Below, one piece after another: positions 45,344 through 57,560 of a stretch of DNA of 64,000 nt. The position numbers were made by a program, and so were the translations under genes. The DNA is from Knoxdaviesia capensis. Its lineage: Eukaryota > Ascomycota > Sordariomycetes > Microascales > Gondwanamycetaceae. The DNA is taken from positions 198,340 through 262,339 of the forward strand of contig LNGK01000008.1 in assembly GCA_001510575.1 (NCBI GenBank), written 5' to 3'. The notes beneath the pieces are model-generated. The model made no database searches. It was not told the DNA's origin and saw nothing but the letters and a program-made list of their open reading frames with translations. The stretch's first letter is position 1. Every line of letters starts with the position of its first letter.

Positions 45344-46364
45344 GCAGCCGCCGCCGTGCGTCGACCTGACCGCGAGCGCGGCGCGCGGCCTCTCGGAGAT
45401 GGCGCTCGCCGAGGCCACGCTGATGGTCGTGCTCAGGGACGACCCGTACCCCACCATCCTGATCCAGCTGCGCAACCCGAACGACCGCGAGTGGATGTAC
45501 AAGGCCCCCGACATCCCGAAGGTGCGCGCCCACCTGTTCGCCCGCCTGTGTCTGGCCGCCGCCGACCACGCCGCCCAGGCCAGCGCCCTGCTGCACGCCG
45601 CCAGCGCCACGGGGCTTGTGGCGTCTCCGCCCGGCGCCGCCGGCCGGCTCGCCAGCAGCGTCGGGGGGTCGCCCGCCGCGCGCGTCAACCCGGCCCTGCT
45701 GCACTACGCCGAGGACCTGCGCCGCACGTGCCGCGCCAAAGCGTGCCGGTTCTTCGGCATCGACGCCGAGATCACCGGCAACACCGGCACGGCCATCGGC
45801 TGGCTGCACGCCGCGCTGCAGGAGCTGGGCGTCGATGTGGCGGCCGCCGAGTCGTCGGCGCGGCTGAGCTACAGCCGCGTCAAGAAGGAGTGGGCTGAGC
45901 GCCGCGAAGACCGCAAGGCCGAGAAGCAGACCGGCTGGGGGGCGGATGCCGGCCGCATTGAAGAGACTCGCATTGTCGAGATGCTCCTGACACAGTGGAC
46001 CAAGGTGAACGATACGGTAAGCTGTCCTCCGTTTTCTTTCTATTTGTTTCGGTTATCTCGTTGCTCTGGATGGCAAAGCTAATCAGCGTGTATTCTCTAG
46101 ATGATGGCCCAGGTCATCCCGCCGCCGGCGGCTCTCCTCGCCGAAATGCCCTCCGGCCGCGAAATCCACACCCTGCAGATCTTCCAGCTGCCGGCATTGC
46201 AGCCCGACGCCCTGGTCGACCTGCGTGCCAACATTCCGGTGGTTCCCGGCATGCCTGCCGAGGGGGCCGCAGCCGCCGCCGCCGATGCGGGGCCCGATAG
46301 CTCGGACGATGAGGTGGGCGGGCCGGCAGTCTCACGCACGACATCGACGGCGCCGTATCTGTAG
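44685..46364 (+). CDS. pH-response regulator PalC (BRO1-domain protein), 531 aa
   Basis: Component of the Pal/Rim ambient-pH signalling pathway; its BRO1-like domain links the plasma-membrane pH sensor complex to ESCRT-III, leading to PacC processing. Model: join 44685-46016 and 46101-46364, with a GTAAGC/CTAG intron of 84 nt. Family signatures: start MPYPFVLPTTTLYSFD, then LPLTATTHRGVVRAELKKHK, ADVLSALNRYLQYLVALESG, CLEHEILFTMHAAATAHVLI, YAEDLRRTCRAKACRFFGID and NTGTAIGWLHAALQELG, and the C-terminal QVIPPPAALLAEMPSGREIH. The central domain is interrupted by Ala-rich tracts from GCC/GCG repeats (about 85-97 and 207-222), and the codon bias is extreme (nearly all third positions G/C). Divergent from ALG6, convergent with the RBR gene 383 bp downstream. 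Confidence 0.95.
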
Positions 46365-46747
46365 ATGCCGGGGGATTGTCTCGGCGCTGTTGTTTTGAGA
46401 ATCGGTGGGATGAAAGAAAGCCATCGACCGCATGAGTGCTCCGTCTTAGGTACGGTTTACATGTCTACGATGGATGCTTTCCACGCTCGTTGGGCTTCAT
46501 TGCTCTATACATGAGGGTTCAAACACCCGATGGTTATATTCTCGGTCTGAAACAGAAAGCAGCCGCTTGAAATGATATATATAAGTTCCCAACATGGCCA
46601 ATCTGGTATGAGATTGCGAACAGATGACAGGAAGACTCCCCATAGTAAACACCGGCAATATGTAACCAATCTCATCACATACACCTAAGAAACGTCCCCA
46701 AAACGACCCCATACGCACAAAAAGAAAAGGAAGAAGCCAAACATAAG
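46365..46747. other. Short intergenic gap between convergent genes
   Basis: 383 bp between the palC stop and the RBR stop. It is A/T-richer than the flanking genes and holds both 3' UTRs. Nothing else is seen. Confidence 0.6.
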
Positions 46748-49365
46748 TCACACCCAGCGTATCCAGTCCACATCCACAAAGCTCGCCAGCGAATCGGCAT
46801 CGCTGCCGTTCAGCTCCGCATCGAGCCGCTCGCGCAGCTTGAGCCGCTGGCGCGCGGCCGCGGCCCGCACCCACGCCTCCTCGGCCGCGTGGCGGCGCGA
46901 GCACGCGGCGCGCGCGCGCGCACTGTCGTCGGCCAGCGCATCCAGCCGCGCCGCGAGCTGCGCCTTGCGCTCCTGCACGCGCGCCGCCAGCCGCCCGCGG
47001 TGGCGGCCCAGCTCGCCGGCGCGCCACGCCAGCCACGCCTCGTACTCGCGCAGCAGCCGCGCCTCCAGCGCCGCCAGCTCGGCGGCAATCTTGCCGGCCG
47101 CGCGCGGCGCCGCCGCGTCGATGCCCGCGTCCGCGTACACCGCGCGCAGCGTCGCGCGGTACTCGGCCACCAGCCGCGTGGCCGCCGCCATGCGCACCTC
47201 CTCCTCGTGCTGCATGGCCGCGCTGCGCTGGTCGCGCAGCTCGGCCGCCCGCGCGTCCAGCGCGGCCGCCTCGCGCCGCGTCTGGGCCGACATGTCCGCG
47301 GCGGCCTCGTCCGCCAGGTGCTGGCGCTCGTGGTGCTCGGCCAGGTGCTGGCTGGCCAGCGCCGCCTGCTGCAGCTGGAACAGCTCGCCCAGCTGCATCT
47401 CCAGGATGTCGTAGCGGTCGCGCACGGCGGCGCGGCGCTCGGCCTCGGCGTCGCGCCGGCGGATGTACGAGTCCTGCAGCAGCACCAGCTCGGCCTCGCG
47501 GGCGACGCGCGCCGCCTCGGCGGCCGCCTGCACGGCCGCCGCCACGGAGGCGGCCGACGGGCCGGCGCGCACGGGCGGCGGCGGCGGCAGCAGCGGCGGG
47601 TCGTGCACGGCGACCTCGGCGGCCCTGGCCTTGAGGCGCTGCAGGTCGACGCCGTTGCAGGTGCAGGTGCGCCAGCGCCGCGAGCACACGTAGCAGAACT
47701 GCGCGCCGCAGCGGCACGTCATGTGGTGGCAGTTCTCCTTGTGCTCGACCAGCGCCTTGCAGCGGTAGCAGCGCTTCCAGCCCTGGCTGCGCGCCAGCTC
47801 CAGCACGGCCTCCAGCGCCGGGTTGCGCGGGCACTCGTTGCCCTTGTGCGGCGCCTCGTGGCAGATGGTGCACAGCCGGTGGCCGCGCGGACACTTGGCC
47901 GTGTTCACCGCCACGTTGATGCGCGCCGGCGGGATCCACCGCCCGCAGTTCTTGTGCGGGCAGTACACGCGGTCGCCCATGGCGATGCTGAACTCCATTT
48001 CCTTCTCGACCAGCTCGCGCCGCAGCTTGCGCGGGACGGCCGCCTGGATCAGCGGCAGCGGGATCTCGTTGAGGCAGCATTTCGGCGGCCACTGGGCCTC
48101 GTTGGCGATGGCCGTCGAGACAACTCCCGCCAGGCACTTGGGACAGTAGCTGTGGCACGGCGCCTGGAACATGATGTCCTCGGGGAATTCGTCGAAGCAG
48201 GCGACACATTCACTTGAGCATGGATGGATGGATGTTAGTGGTTAGGGTCTAGGGTTCCGGGCCGGGTCGGGTTCGGCGGATGAGATAAAGGGTTTACGGG
48301 CACCCAGGGGTTCACTTACACCGTGGTCACCGGATCCGGCACCGGCTTTTCAGCCTTGGCGGCGTCTATCCGGAGAGACGAGATGCTGTTGTGGGCAACA
48401 TGGCGATAAAAAGACCGTAGCGACGTAGACGAGCCGGCATCGCTGGTATCCGAGGCATCGGAGGGCACGCGAGCATGGCCGAACAAGCGGGCGAAGCGGC
48501 CGCGGGCCGGGGCGGCCTTGGCCGAGTCGGGCGTTGAGGGTGGCGTCAGGACCGAGCCGGCCGAGGACGAGGCGGCCAGCGGGCTGTCGTTGACCAGGAT
48601 CACCGGAGCAGCGGCGGCGGGGCTCGCCGGCGTCTCCCCAACGTCGACCTCTTTCCCCTTGGCTTTCCTGGCTTCCTCCTCCTCGACCGCCTGGCCCAGC
48701 CGCTTCATCTCGGCGGCTGCATCGCGGTTCATGTCCTCCAGCACCTCAAACACGATGTCGATCAGCTCGGCATCGCAGTCCTGGGTGCCGGTGTGCACGG
48801 CGTTGGGCGGCGGGTAGGCCGCCCAGGACAGCTCGGTGGCGAGGTACTCCAGCTCGGCCTCGGAGTTCCACGGGGCGGCGGGGGCCTTGGCCTTGGCCTT
48901 GCCCTTTGTGTCGCCGGTGGCCTTGCCTTTGCCTTTCCGGTCGGCCACGGCCGTCTCCGTGCCCTTGCCCTTATCGGCCGGTGTCGTGGTCTCGGCGGCG
49001 GCGTCCGTAGCTGAGGACGCCGTAGCGGCAGCGGCCGCCGGCGCAGGCTCGTCGTCGGCGTGGGGGGTAGTGGGCGGCTCGCACGAGCTCACCACCGGGT
49101 ACCGCCGAGACTGCTTGGGGGTGGTGTATCGCGGGCGCGGCGCCACGGTCGAGGCCGAGGAGAGCAGGGTCGCGGCGGGCGGGGGGTCGGAGTTCTTGGC
49201 GGCGAGCTTGGCCAGCGCGTCGTCCTCCTCGGAGGCGAACGGGGCCACGGTGGTGCGCGGCGCATAGCGGGGCCGGTCCATGATTCTCGGTCCCGGCGGC
49301 GGCCTGGGGGTGAGGGTGGGGTTGGGGGCTGTGGAGCGGTAGGTGGTATTGTAGCGTCTGGACAT
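46748..49365 (-). CDS. RING-IBR-RING (RBR) E3 ubiquitin ligase, 836 aa
   Basis: Model: complement of 48320-49365 and 46748-48212, joined across a 107-nt intron (GTAAGT donor, CAAG acceptor) to give VTTVECVACFDEFPED. Start MSRRYNTTYRSTAPN. Residues 1-340 are low complexity with Ala/Lys/Gly-rich KGKGKATGDTKGKAKAKAP and an acidic helical part. RING1 begins at C351 (CVACFDEFPEDIMFQAPCHSYCPKC shown in two parts: CVACFDEF and APCHSYCPKC) and ends PPKCC. The IBR has YCPHKNC, CPRGHRLCTICHEAPHKGNEC. RING2 is CYRCKALVEHKENCHHMTC with CGAQFCYVC; Cys510 in NCHHMTC is at the position of the RBR catalytic cysteine that carries ubiquitin as a thioester. RING1 spacing C-H-S-Y-C is one residue shorter than the usual C-x-H-x2-C. 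The last 300 residues are a long Ala/Arg/Glu-rich predicted coiled coil. The substrate is unknown. The intron contains telomere-like TTAGGGT/TAGGGTT motifs. Confidence 0.9.
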
Positions 49366-49999
49366 GATCGGAGCGAAACAGCTAATGAGTGTCGACTGGA
49401 TAGATACGATGGACGGACAGTCTGTCTGTCTGTTGTTTTTCGGAGGAGAGAAGAGAGACAAATAAATGTCTAGAATCCCGAGAAGGGCGGGCAGGCTGGT
49501 ATTAAAACACCCAGAAGCCCGTCCACAGCCGTCGGGCAAAGGTACATATAAGCGCAAGAGCGTGTAGGTAGTGCAGTAGGGTGGGCCTCAAGCAAAGCCT
49601 CGCTGGTGTTATTCCACTTCCAGGACCAGCAAGCTGGTGACCCTATAACAGTACTGTATGTACCTACCGGACTACAGTCCATTTGTCTTCCGATCTGCCC
49701 TTCCAGATATCCCTGCCTAGCCAGCCTTTAAGCGCAAAAAAGGATCGTAGCTAGCCAGCAGGGATTTGCCTGAGACCCCGAAAAGGGTGTTTTTTGGGCT
49801 TTGCCCTCTGCCGTAGCCTTACAGGAATGCCTTGCACGGGGATGTCCAAGACCCTAGGCGCAAAAGACGGGAAACGTACCTGGGTGGGAAAGGCCGTCAG
49901 CCACACACACACAAACTGCAGACTACCACAGCTATCTGTGAATCTATCTCAGGTACGGTACTGCCTGGTGTGCTGTGGTTCTCCTCTTCCCAAGGGCTT

Positions 50000-50003
<4 letters not shown>

Positions 50004-50030
<27 letters not shown>
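50004..50030. repeat. GT microsatellite
   Basis: Thirteen GT units seen directly. Confidence 0.92.
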
Positions 50031-52300
50031 CTCGCGTCATGGTGAAGTGCTCCGTGCATGATAGCTGAACTCGGCTCTGGAACTGGCGGGGGGGAACCTC
50101 ACCACCTCTCTCGCTCTCAGGAAAGAGGGGGGAAGAGCAGGCCGCAGGATGTTGATAGGCCGCTGGTCAGCGTTAGACAATAGCCACGACAGGCAAGCCA
50201 GACCGGCCGGATACCAGCGGACATCGACGGCAGGACTACATATACTTACAGATACAGATGATCTGGCACCCGAGGCAAACTGGATTGCAGGCCACTAGAG
50301 TCAAAGGAGAATCATCAGGACATACCGACTCCTCTCTCCCGCGGTGGAAATAGTCTCTCGAAATCAACGCCAAAAGCGAAACCCACCGTTTCCTTGTACC
50401 ATGAACAGGCATCCATGCACGGTCCCTGGCAGTACAAACTGGGCAAAAGAGCTTCATAGACACGCCAGCCAATGAATCGGCCCACCGCCGCCATATGATC
50501 GGGCGTGCTGCCTCCACTCAAGAAACAAAAACAGAGTGTCGCAGAACCAAAAAAGTGGCTGAAGCTAAATAGCGTGCCCGGGGGGAAATTACCGCATAAG
50601 GCTGTGCCCTCTCTCTCTCTCTGTCTCTCTCTCTCTGTCGTCTGGAGGCGATCAGCAGCAGTTTTTCCTTCCAGAAGCCCGTTAGTGCTTGTTCTCTTGC
50701 GGGACTGGGGGGGGGGCGCGCTCTTGGTCTTCAGCTGGCTGTGGCTGTGCATTGCAGGATCACAACTGCACACCAGACTTGCCGGTCATGCTGTCTGCAT
50801 ACCGACAGTTCTTGGACTCTGCTCCTAGTGCCGCGAGCGAGCCCCGGTGGAGTCTGCCCTCCGTCATCATCATCGCCTTCATCCGCCAACCCGTCTCCGT
50901 CGTTCTACCAATCTCCTAAACCCTCAATCATTACTCTCGCCGAACTGAGGGCTTCCACCCCCCCGCCGTTCTGAACGCTGCAACCCGCAAGTCCGGCCGG
51001 ATTCCTTCCTCTCTACAGCAGCTCCAGCTTCCAGATCGCCGAAAATGAATGAAGGGTGAGGGGGCAATTTCCCTCGTTCTCTGGCCACTCTTGCACCGCC
51101 CCAGGCACACACACACGCACAAACACACATCCGGTTGAGCGTCTTGGCCGTACCTGAGTCCATCGCGCAATCTACTCGTAGTCTATCTAGTCCACACTTA
51201 AAGAGGGCAGCAATGCTCTCCTTCTTAAAAAAGTCCTGCCCTGTCACGTGGTCCGAATGACTCCAGCAGGAACCCGTCACGCCTCGTTTTTTTGCAATTT
51301 CCGTCGCAAAAGTCCGTTCTCCGGTATTTCCACCCCCCGATCTCAACTTGCCATTAGGGTTGGGCTAGGGTTGGTGGTGGCCGCCCGATGGCGCTTCACT
51401 GTGCTCCACCCAAAACGCCGCCCCAGTCGTTTGCCCGTCGTCCACTTTGCATTTTCGACCATGCACCGCGACCTCTCGCTGTCCTCTGCGGAGAAGTGAG
51501 ACTCTTTGTTTTTTCTCTTTTCTTCTTCTCTCCTTTTCCGTGTGATGGCCACCTCCAGTCCTCCCGTCTGCGCGCAATCTGCCCCGCGGGCGTATTTCCC
51601 CCTCCCTCCAGACCGCTTAAGGACACCCGAACAGCGCATCACGCCGCCCAAACTGTACTCGGGCAGGTTTCGTTCCGTTAGACTTACGGATATATATATA
51701 TATAATATATATATATATCTACTCAGGTGTCCAGGCATCGAGGCTTTCCCGGATCCGTGCTCGGCTTCCCCTCTCGCCCTCTCGTTCCGCGGGGGACTGA
51801 GGAGTGTGGCTGCCCCTCTGAGGACCGTCGAAGGGGCGCCGGCCCCACCTAGGCCCGGGTGTCTTGCGGGGGGGCGGCGGCGGCGGTGGGCGGAAACACG
51901 AGCAGTCCGGGGCCCCTTTTTATACACGTAGCCTTTTTTTTCCCTTCCATGCACAGATATAGGGCATATATCTGTGTGTGTGTGTGGAGGGTGAGCTCGC
52001 CCGCTTTGTCTGACTTGCCCGTTGTCTCTCCTCCTCCCGCCGCAGTTCCATACAGTCACCGCTGTGACCGGGCCATTCTCAGCAGGATTGCTTGCTCCTG
52101 ATATCGGCTTAATATGCATGCACTCACACACACCGCTATGCGGCCACTCGTTCCCTGCACACAGCCAGTCACGGCCAGACACATGGACCTTTGCCCCTCG
52201 GCCCGCATTGCCCCCGGTTCGGCTCTGCAGCACGTCGCCGATGCTACGTGCTGCGGGGTTCCTCCTCCTCCTTTTCCTCCTTCTTCTTCTTTTTTTCTTC

Positions 52301-52331
<31 letters not shown>

Positions 52332-54401
52332 TGTTTCTCTTGTTTCTTTTTTTCCGTTTCTCTTAATTTATTTTTCGGGCCCGTCTCGGAGGCCTGCCGC
52401 CGTCCCCGGAGCCGGCCTCGCTCCCTTCCGACCTGTCGTCCGGCTCCCTCCGAGAGTTCCTCATTTCGTCCTTTCTTTTCTTTTTCCTCCTCTTTTTTTT
52501 TCTTCTCTTCCGCTTAATCCACTTTGGTTTTTTCTTCTCTTCCGCTGATTCTTCTTTGGTTGTTCTTTATTCCTCCCGCCCTCCAGTATTTCACCCTCTC
52601 TCTCTGCCGTCTCCCCCCCCCTTTCAACAGTAGTCCAGACGCAAGATCCTGCACTCGACCGACCATCGCCCACCCGCCCGTTGCAATTGGAACTCTGCAT
52701 GCTGCATGCCAACGGGGCCGGTCCCCAGCCTGGAAGGAACCATAAGTTGCATCAGCGTGCGAACACACTGACGTTTTTTTTTCTTCTGCTCTCTGTTTTT
52801 CTTCTTCTCGTTTTCTTTCCTTCCGCCCTTGAGCCTCTCCCGCTCTCCTCTTCCGTCTTGCCTTCTGCTTCCTCTCTCCTCGTCCCTCGCCGACTCCTCT
52901 TGTCTTGTTCGCTTGATGCGCCTATTGTCCCATCTCTTCGTTTCTCCATTCCCCCGAACTTCCTTGTCCTCGCGCTTGGGCTGCTTCCCTCATCACTCGC
53001 TTTCGTGCTTCTCTCGGCCTCACCCACACGCCCCCCCCTATATCAGAATAGCTCTATACGCCATTTCCCTAACCGCCAGCCATTGAAGGTTTCTTTTTTA
53101 TCTTTTTTTGACAGCTCATCTTCTCATTCTCTCAACCCCTGTACGATCCCCCCCCAAATTCCCACTCGACAGGCATAATTTCTTTTTCTTCTCTTTCCTT
53201 CCCACCACTTCGCACGGTCGTGATGCGGCCGGTTCCTAGAAATTGCCATGACTTTCCTTGTGTCTGTCCCTGCTCCGGTCCCGGAGATACACGTCACTTT
53301 TGACGCATGCCTTTTGCTGTTTCGGCGGGTTTCTTTCCGGGTCTCCCCATCCCATCGCTTGCAGACTTACACGCATGCTTACACCCACAAAGATCTCTCA
53401 ACAGGAAAACCGAAAAGGAGGAGAAACTCACAGGCTCTCCAACACTAAGGCGCTTGACGAGAGTCCCAAAGCTGCTTTCACCAAATCAGCATTGCTATAT
53501 AGGTATCCCGCATGCCTATCATGTTAGCCCTCTCTTGCCCCTTCGGTATCGTCCAGAGAGCACTATCGACGACTGATACGATCAATTTCTTCCTCCCCCC
53601 TCCCAGCTCGCCTAATCCCATCTCACTGCAACCCCCCCATTCAATTTTTATTTTTTAAAAAAATTCATAGCTCGTTCAGCTTTGGCCAACCAAGGAGACT
53701 CAATTTCCTGCTCTCATCCCCGTGTTCACCAAACATCGATAGCAGAAGAGGCCAAACCGAAACAAGAAACAAAGAACGGCCAACTTGAAGAAAAAGGAGA
53801 GCGTGTTTATAGCTCACTCTTCGCTTAGACACACCCGAACAGGAGAAGATCGTCCATTTACAACATTTCCACGGAGTAGCACCCAAGCATTGCATCCTCA
53901 CACCCTCACATCCATCCAATCCGCACCATGGATGCCGATCGCCATATTTGGGTTTCTGAGTTCGGCCTTCTGCGTAATCACACACACACACATGTATTTG
54001 TGTGTCCCCCCCTAAGCACAATCCCTAGACAACCCTCTCACACACCAAATAGCAGGGACACCCGTAAACGGGACCCCCAAACAGCCCGAATCACCAGATA
54101 GCCCAGCCAGCCCTCGTCCCGTATTATTCATTATTTCTCCAGGTCGTCCGTCCCGTGGGGGTAGCCGTGTCTCACCAAGGACCATGTCTGTCGACATGTG
54201 TCTGGCCTCCCCCCCCTGGAGATTCCGTTGAAATCACCTATTACACACATGTGGCGATTGTACGGGTAGCGCAACGCCGGTGTGTCTTCATACCGCCTGT
54301 TCCCGACCATGACCACAACATCTGTATGCACATATCACGTACTGTTGAGGACGCCTCGCCTACGAAAAGCACGGGCTCACCTCACCCAGTAGGGAAATCG
54401 T

Positions 54402-54475
54402 AAAAATAAAAAAGGAAAAATAAAACAAAATAAGATAAAATAAGATAAAATAAAATAAAATATAATATAATAAAC
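54402..54475. repeat. A/T-rich AAAAT/AAGAT minisatellite-like tract
   Basis: Repeated ATAAAA, AAATAAG and TAAAATA units on the + strand, the most A/T-rich interval of the window. It may be a small nucleosome-poor or replication-related element; no further support. Confidence 0.75.
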
Positions 54476-54804
54476 CCCTAATATATCACGCCTGGCGCTA
54501 CTGCACCCGCTCAACTTCTGCCTCGTATTTCAGTCACCAACGCTCCTTCACAACGCAACTCACAAGCGATTGCTACGTCTTCAGTGCACACAGTTTCCGA
54601 GGGGCCACCGACGTACGTCGAGGATGCATGCAAGCACTTACGTCCCCGGAACAACGTGAATGTCTGTACTGTACAGTCCTTGGCCAGCTGGGCCGGACGG
54701 TGTGGTCAGTCGATCTCGGCCTCCCCTCCCCCTGGGTGACATCTCGCCTATTCCATCAGCAATGGCGCGGACAGCGGCACAAAAACGACACACATGCATA
54801 CGTG

Positions 54805-54807
<3 letters not shown>

Positions 54808-54845
<38 letters not shown>
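54808..54845. repeat. GT microsatellite
   Basis: About nineteen GT units, the longest dinucleotide run seen in the window. Confidence 0.92.
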
Positions 54846-54849
<4 letters not shown>

Positions 54850-56247
54850 TGCATCGCTGCCTCCGAAATTATCCCTCCCCCCCCATTTCACACAACACCA
54901 CTACAGCAAACAACGAATGCATGTGTCTGTGATAATGCCGCAGCCTCGTGCCCACGTCCGCCGCCCAGAACTGCCTGCTCGGGAGAGCCCGCCTCCATTG
55001 GCCGGCGGGCCACGCGCCGGCCCTCTCGCTGCCCGAACGGTGTGAGAATGTGCGTGTTAGGAACGCGAATTGAGATACGAATAAAACACCCACAATCCCT
55101 ATCCATGCGTGCGTGCGTGCGTGTGTGTGTGTGCCATTTCCTTTCCCCCCTCACCTCATGTTAGTGCGTAGTGTGTGGTGCCTCTCTCTGGTCCTTGCGC
55201 CGTCTGCGAATGTCCTTGCGTCTCCCCGGTGCTCGCCAGGGCCGTCCCTGGAGTCTTCGTCCCCCCCTAAACTCTGGCCGCGTTGTCTGGCCGCGACAAC
55301 ACGCGCCCCGGACGCGGGACCAGGCCCCGGCTGGCGCGTGCAGATAAGGTCTGTCATTTTCGACCGAACTAGAGCTGGTTTCACTATCGAGGCGCGCAGG
55401 AGCAGGCCACACACGAAAAAGAACGAAAAAAACAAAGGCCGCTGAACTTCTCTTCGAGGATGATGCTCCGTGTTCCGTGCTCTCCGCTACCTGTTGCGCT
55501 GCAACACCCGTGCCGCACCTGCTCCCCCATCATTTCGGCACCGGTTCCCCGGGGGGGCAGAGGGAAGGGGGAAGCTCGTGTCCTCTCACCGCTCGCATGG
55601 CCTGGCGCAAAAGATTGATCGCTAGCCGCTGGACGGATATTTTCGCCTCGAGTATCTTCACCCTCGGTGACACCGTCGAGCGCAACACCCAACAATGATC
55701 TTTGTCAATGAAAAAAAGAAAGGTTTTTTTTTTTTTTTTCATATTTTAAAAAAACAATCTCATCCTTGGTTCGTATGCCATAGAATGCGCCCCTCCAACC
55801 GCCCAGAAGTCCCATCACCTCTCCGGACTCTGCTCCCCGTGGAAATTGTCAGCCAGGGACGCTCATACTACTACTCCGGTCTTACTGCTACACAAACACA
55901 ACCCAGCCCGTCAAACACGGGATACACCCAACCCGCCTCGACTTCTTGTGCTTATTTGTGTGTGTGTGTGAGAGTTAGGAAAGATTGAAAAGATTAAAAA
56001 AAAACAAATACAAAAAAGAAGGCTTTTACCAATACCGTCAAGACTCGAACTGAACATGCTTCAGGGACCTCTGCGCGTTTTGTGATAAGAGCCCCCGCGA
56101 TAAGCAGCCGTCACGTAACCCTTCCGTCGCCCATCTCGCCGCCGTGTCGCCACACCAGTATGTGCGTTCCGTAGACTGCACCATCCCCATCATCACACAA
56201 CAAGAATGTATTCTTCAAGGAACACAAGACGCACCCACCGAGGCCTC

Positions 56248-56250
<3 letters not shown>

Positions 56251-56284
<34 letters not shown>
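56251..56284. repeat. TC microsatellite
   Basis: About seventeen TC units, followed 230 bp later by a CA repeat. Confidence 0.92.
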
Positions 56285-56286
<2 letters not shown>

Positions 56287-57239
56287 CGTTATCGGCCCTC
56301 CTCGGCACACCTCGCACATCCCGTCGAACCCAACACCACCACCATCACCGCTCCATCTGATAGAACTCTCCAGCCAACTCGCCCGCCACATAGCGATATA
56401 TGTGTGTGGGTGAGAACCCCCAATACGGCTGCATGCAGCCCCAACCATCCCGGTTCTCCCAGGCCATGCCAGACTCCAATATACGTACAGTATGTGCCGA
56501 CATTTGCGGAGAGAGCACACACACACACACACACACACGACTCTCCAATAGCAGCCGTATTACAGACGGTATGTGTGCGTTCACATGTGACTGATACTTG
56601 CGGAGACTGACAAAGAAAAAAAAAGCTTTGAAGCTATTCGCACATCGTGTGGCCCAGTAGCCAGACCTCGTTTGCTGCTCTCTCATAACAAAAAAAAAAA
56701 AAACAGGAAAGGAGAGATCCGTTGCCGCCAGAGATCATGCATCGTGCTGTGCATGCGCGTATAATTTCTCACGTTCGCTCGGTACCTTCATCCCATGTGA
56801 AACCCGAGTACAAACTTTTGCTGCACTCTCTTTTTTTCTTTTTTTCTTTTTTCTTCTTTCTCAAGCAAGGCAGGGCAGGGCAGGCATGGAACGCAAATCG
56901 AAGCCAGAAATCTCTTTCCAGAAGGTTTGATTAAGTTTCTGGAACCAGGGCAAGGAAAAAGCAATCACAGAAAGAGGGAGTCAGGCCCGCCCTGGTCCGC
57001 CAAGACAGGGGGGGTATAAAATCAAGAAGAAAGAAAACAAATGTGAGGGTTGAAATCGGCGGCCGCTATTCTAGCGCACGGAGGAAGAAACCTGGGGCTG
57101 CCCCCTCCTCATCCAACAAGTGTGTGTCCGACGTTGATAGTCCACAGATACGAACGCGCAGTGGAGTGATGATACTACTCCGTCTACATCAATAGCTGAG
57201 ATTGCACACTATGAGACCTTTTTTTGACTTACAAACTGT

Positions 57240-57560
57240 ATGGTTCAGGCAACAACCTACTACTGCTATCCGCAAATTAAACCCCGTGCGGTGGGGGAAA
57301 CAAATACCCTCAGACGCCTGCGGATATATAGTGGTGTGTGGGATGATGGCATGGCGTGTCCTTTCTTCGTAATATATATCCTGGCCGTCTTCTTGGGTTA
57401 TTCGACTTGGATGGCCGGTGCGGATAGAACCTCTTCAACCACTAGCCTCATCACGGGCGAGGGACCAATAGTACCGACCGTACCGTTGTCGGCAAAGATG
57501 TGGGTGGCCGTTGACGAAGCCTGCCTGGCCGTCAGTGCGCTTAAATTTGAGGGGAGATGA
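57240..57560 (+). CDS. Weak candidate ORF with one hydrophobic segment (106 aa)
   Basis: I do not recognise it. The frame starts at an ATG (MVQATTYYCYPQIKPRAVGE) and contains a clear hydrophobic stretch (CPFFVIYILAVFLGYSTWM, about residues 40-58), then Ser/Thr-rich sequence. A TATA-like element stands 225 bp upstream. Codon use lacks the G/C-ending bias of the established genes, and no introns or relatives are evident, so it may be chance. Confidence 0.2.
   Translation: MVQATTYYCYPQIKPRAVGETNTLRRLRIYSGVWDDGMACPFFVIYILAVFLGYSTWMAGADRTSSTTSLITGEGPIVPTVPLSAKMWVAVDEACLAVSALKFEGR

Noticed and set aside
44604..45809. 401-codon minus-strand ORF over palC
   Set aside because: Antisense shadow; PalC motifs fix the + strand frame.
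46889..48217. 442-codon + strand ORF over the RBR gene
   Set aside because: Antisense shadow of the same kind.
49365..49557. Upstream in-frame extension of the RBR start
   Set aside because: The earlier start lies in A/T-richer DNA with atypical codons; ATG at 49365 begins the biased coding sequence.
54628..55164. 178-codon ORF with a Cys/Val repeat
   Set aside because: The repeat is simply the GT microsatellite translated.
56030..56110. tRNA-like GTTCGAGTC on the minus strand
   Set aside because: The T-stem has a mismatch and no matching acceptor or D-arm was found.
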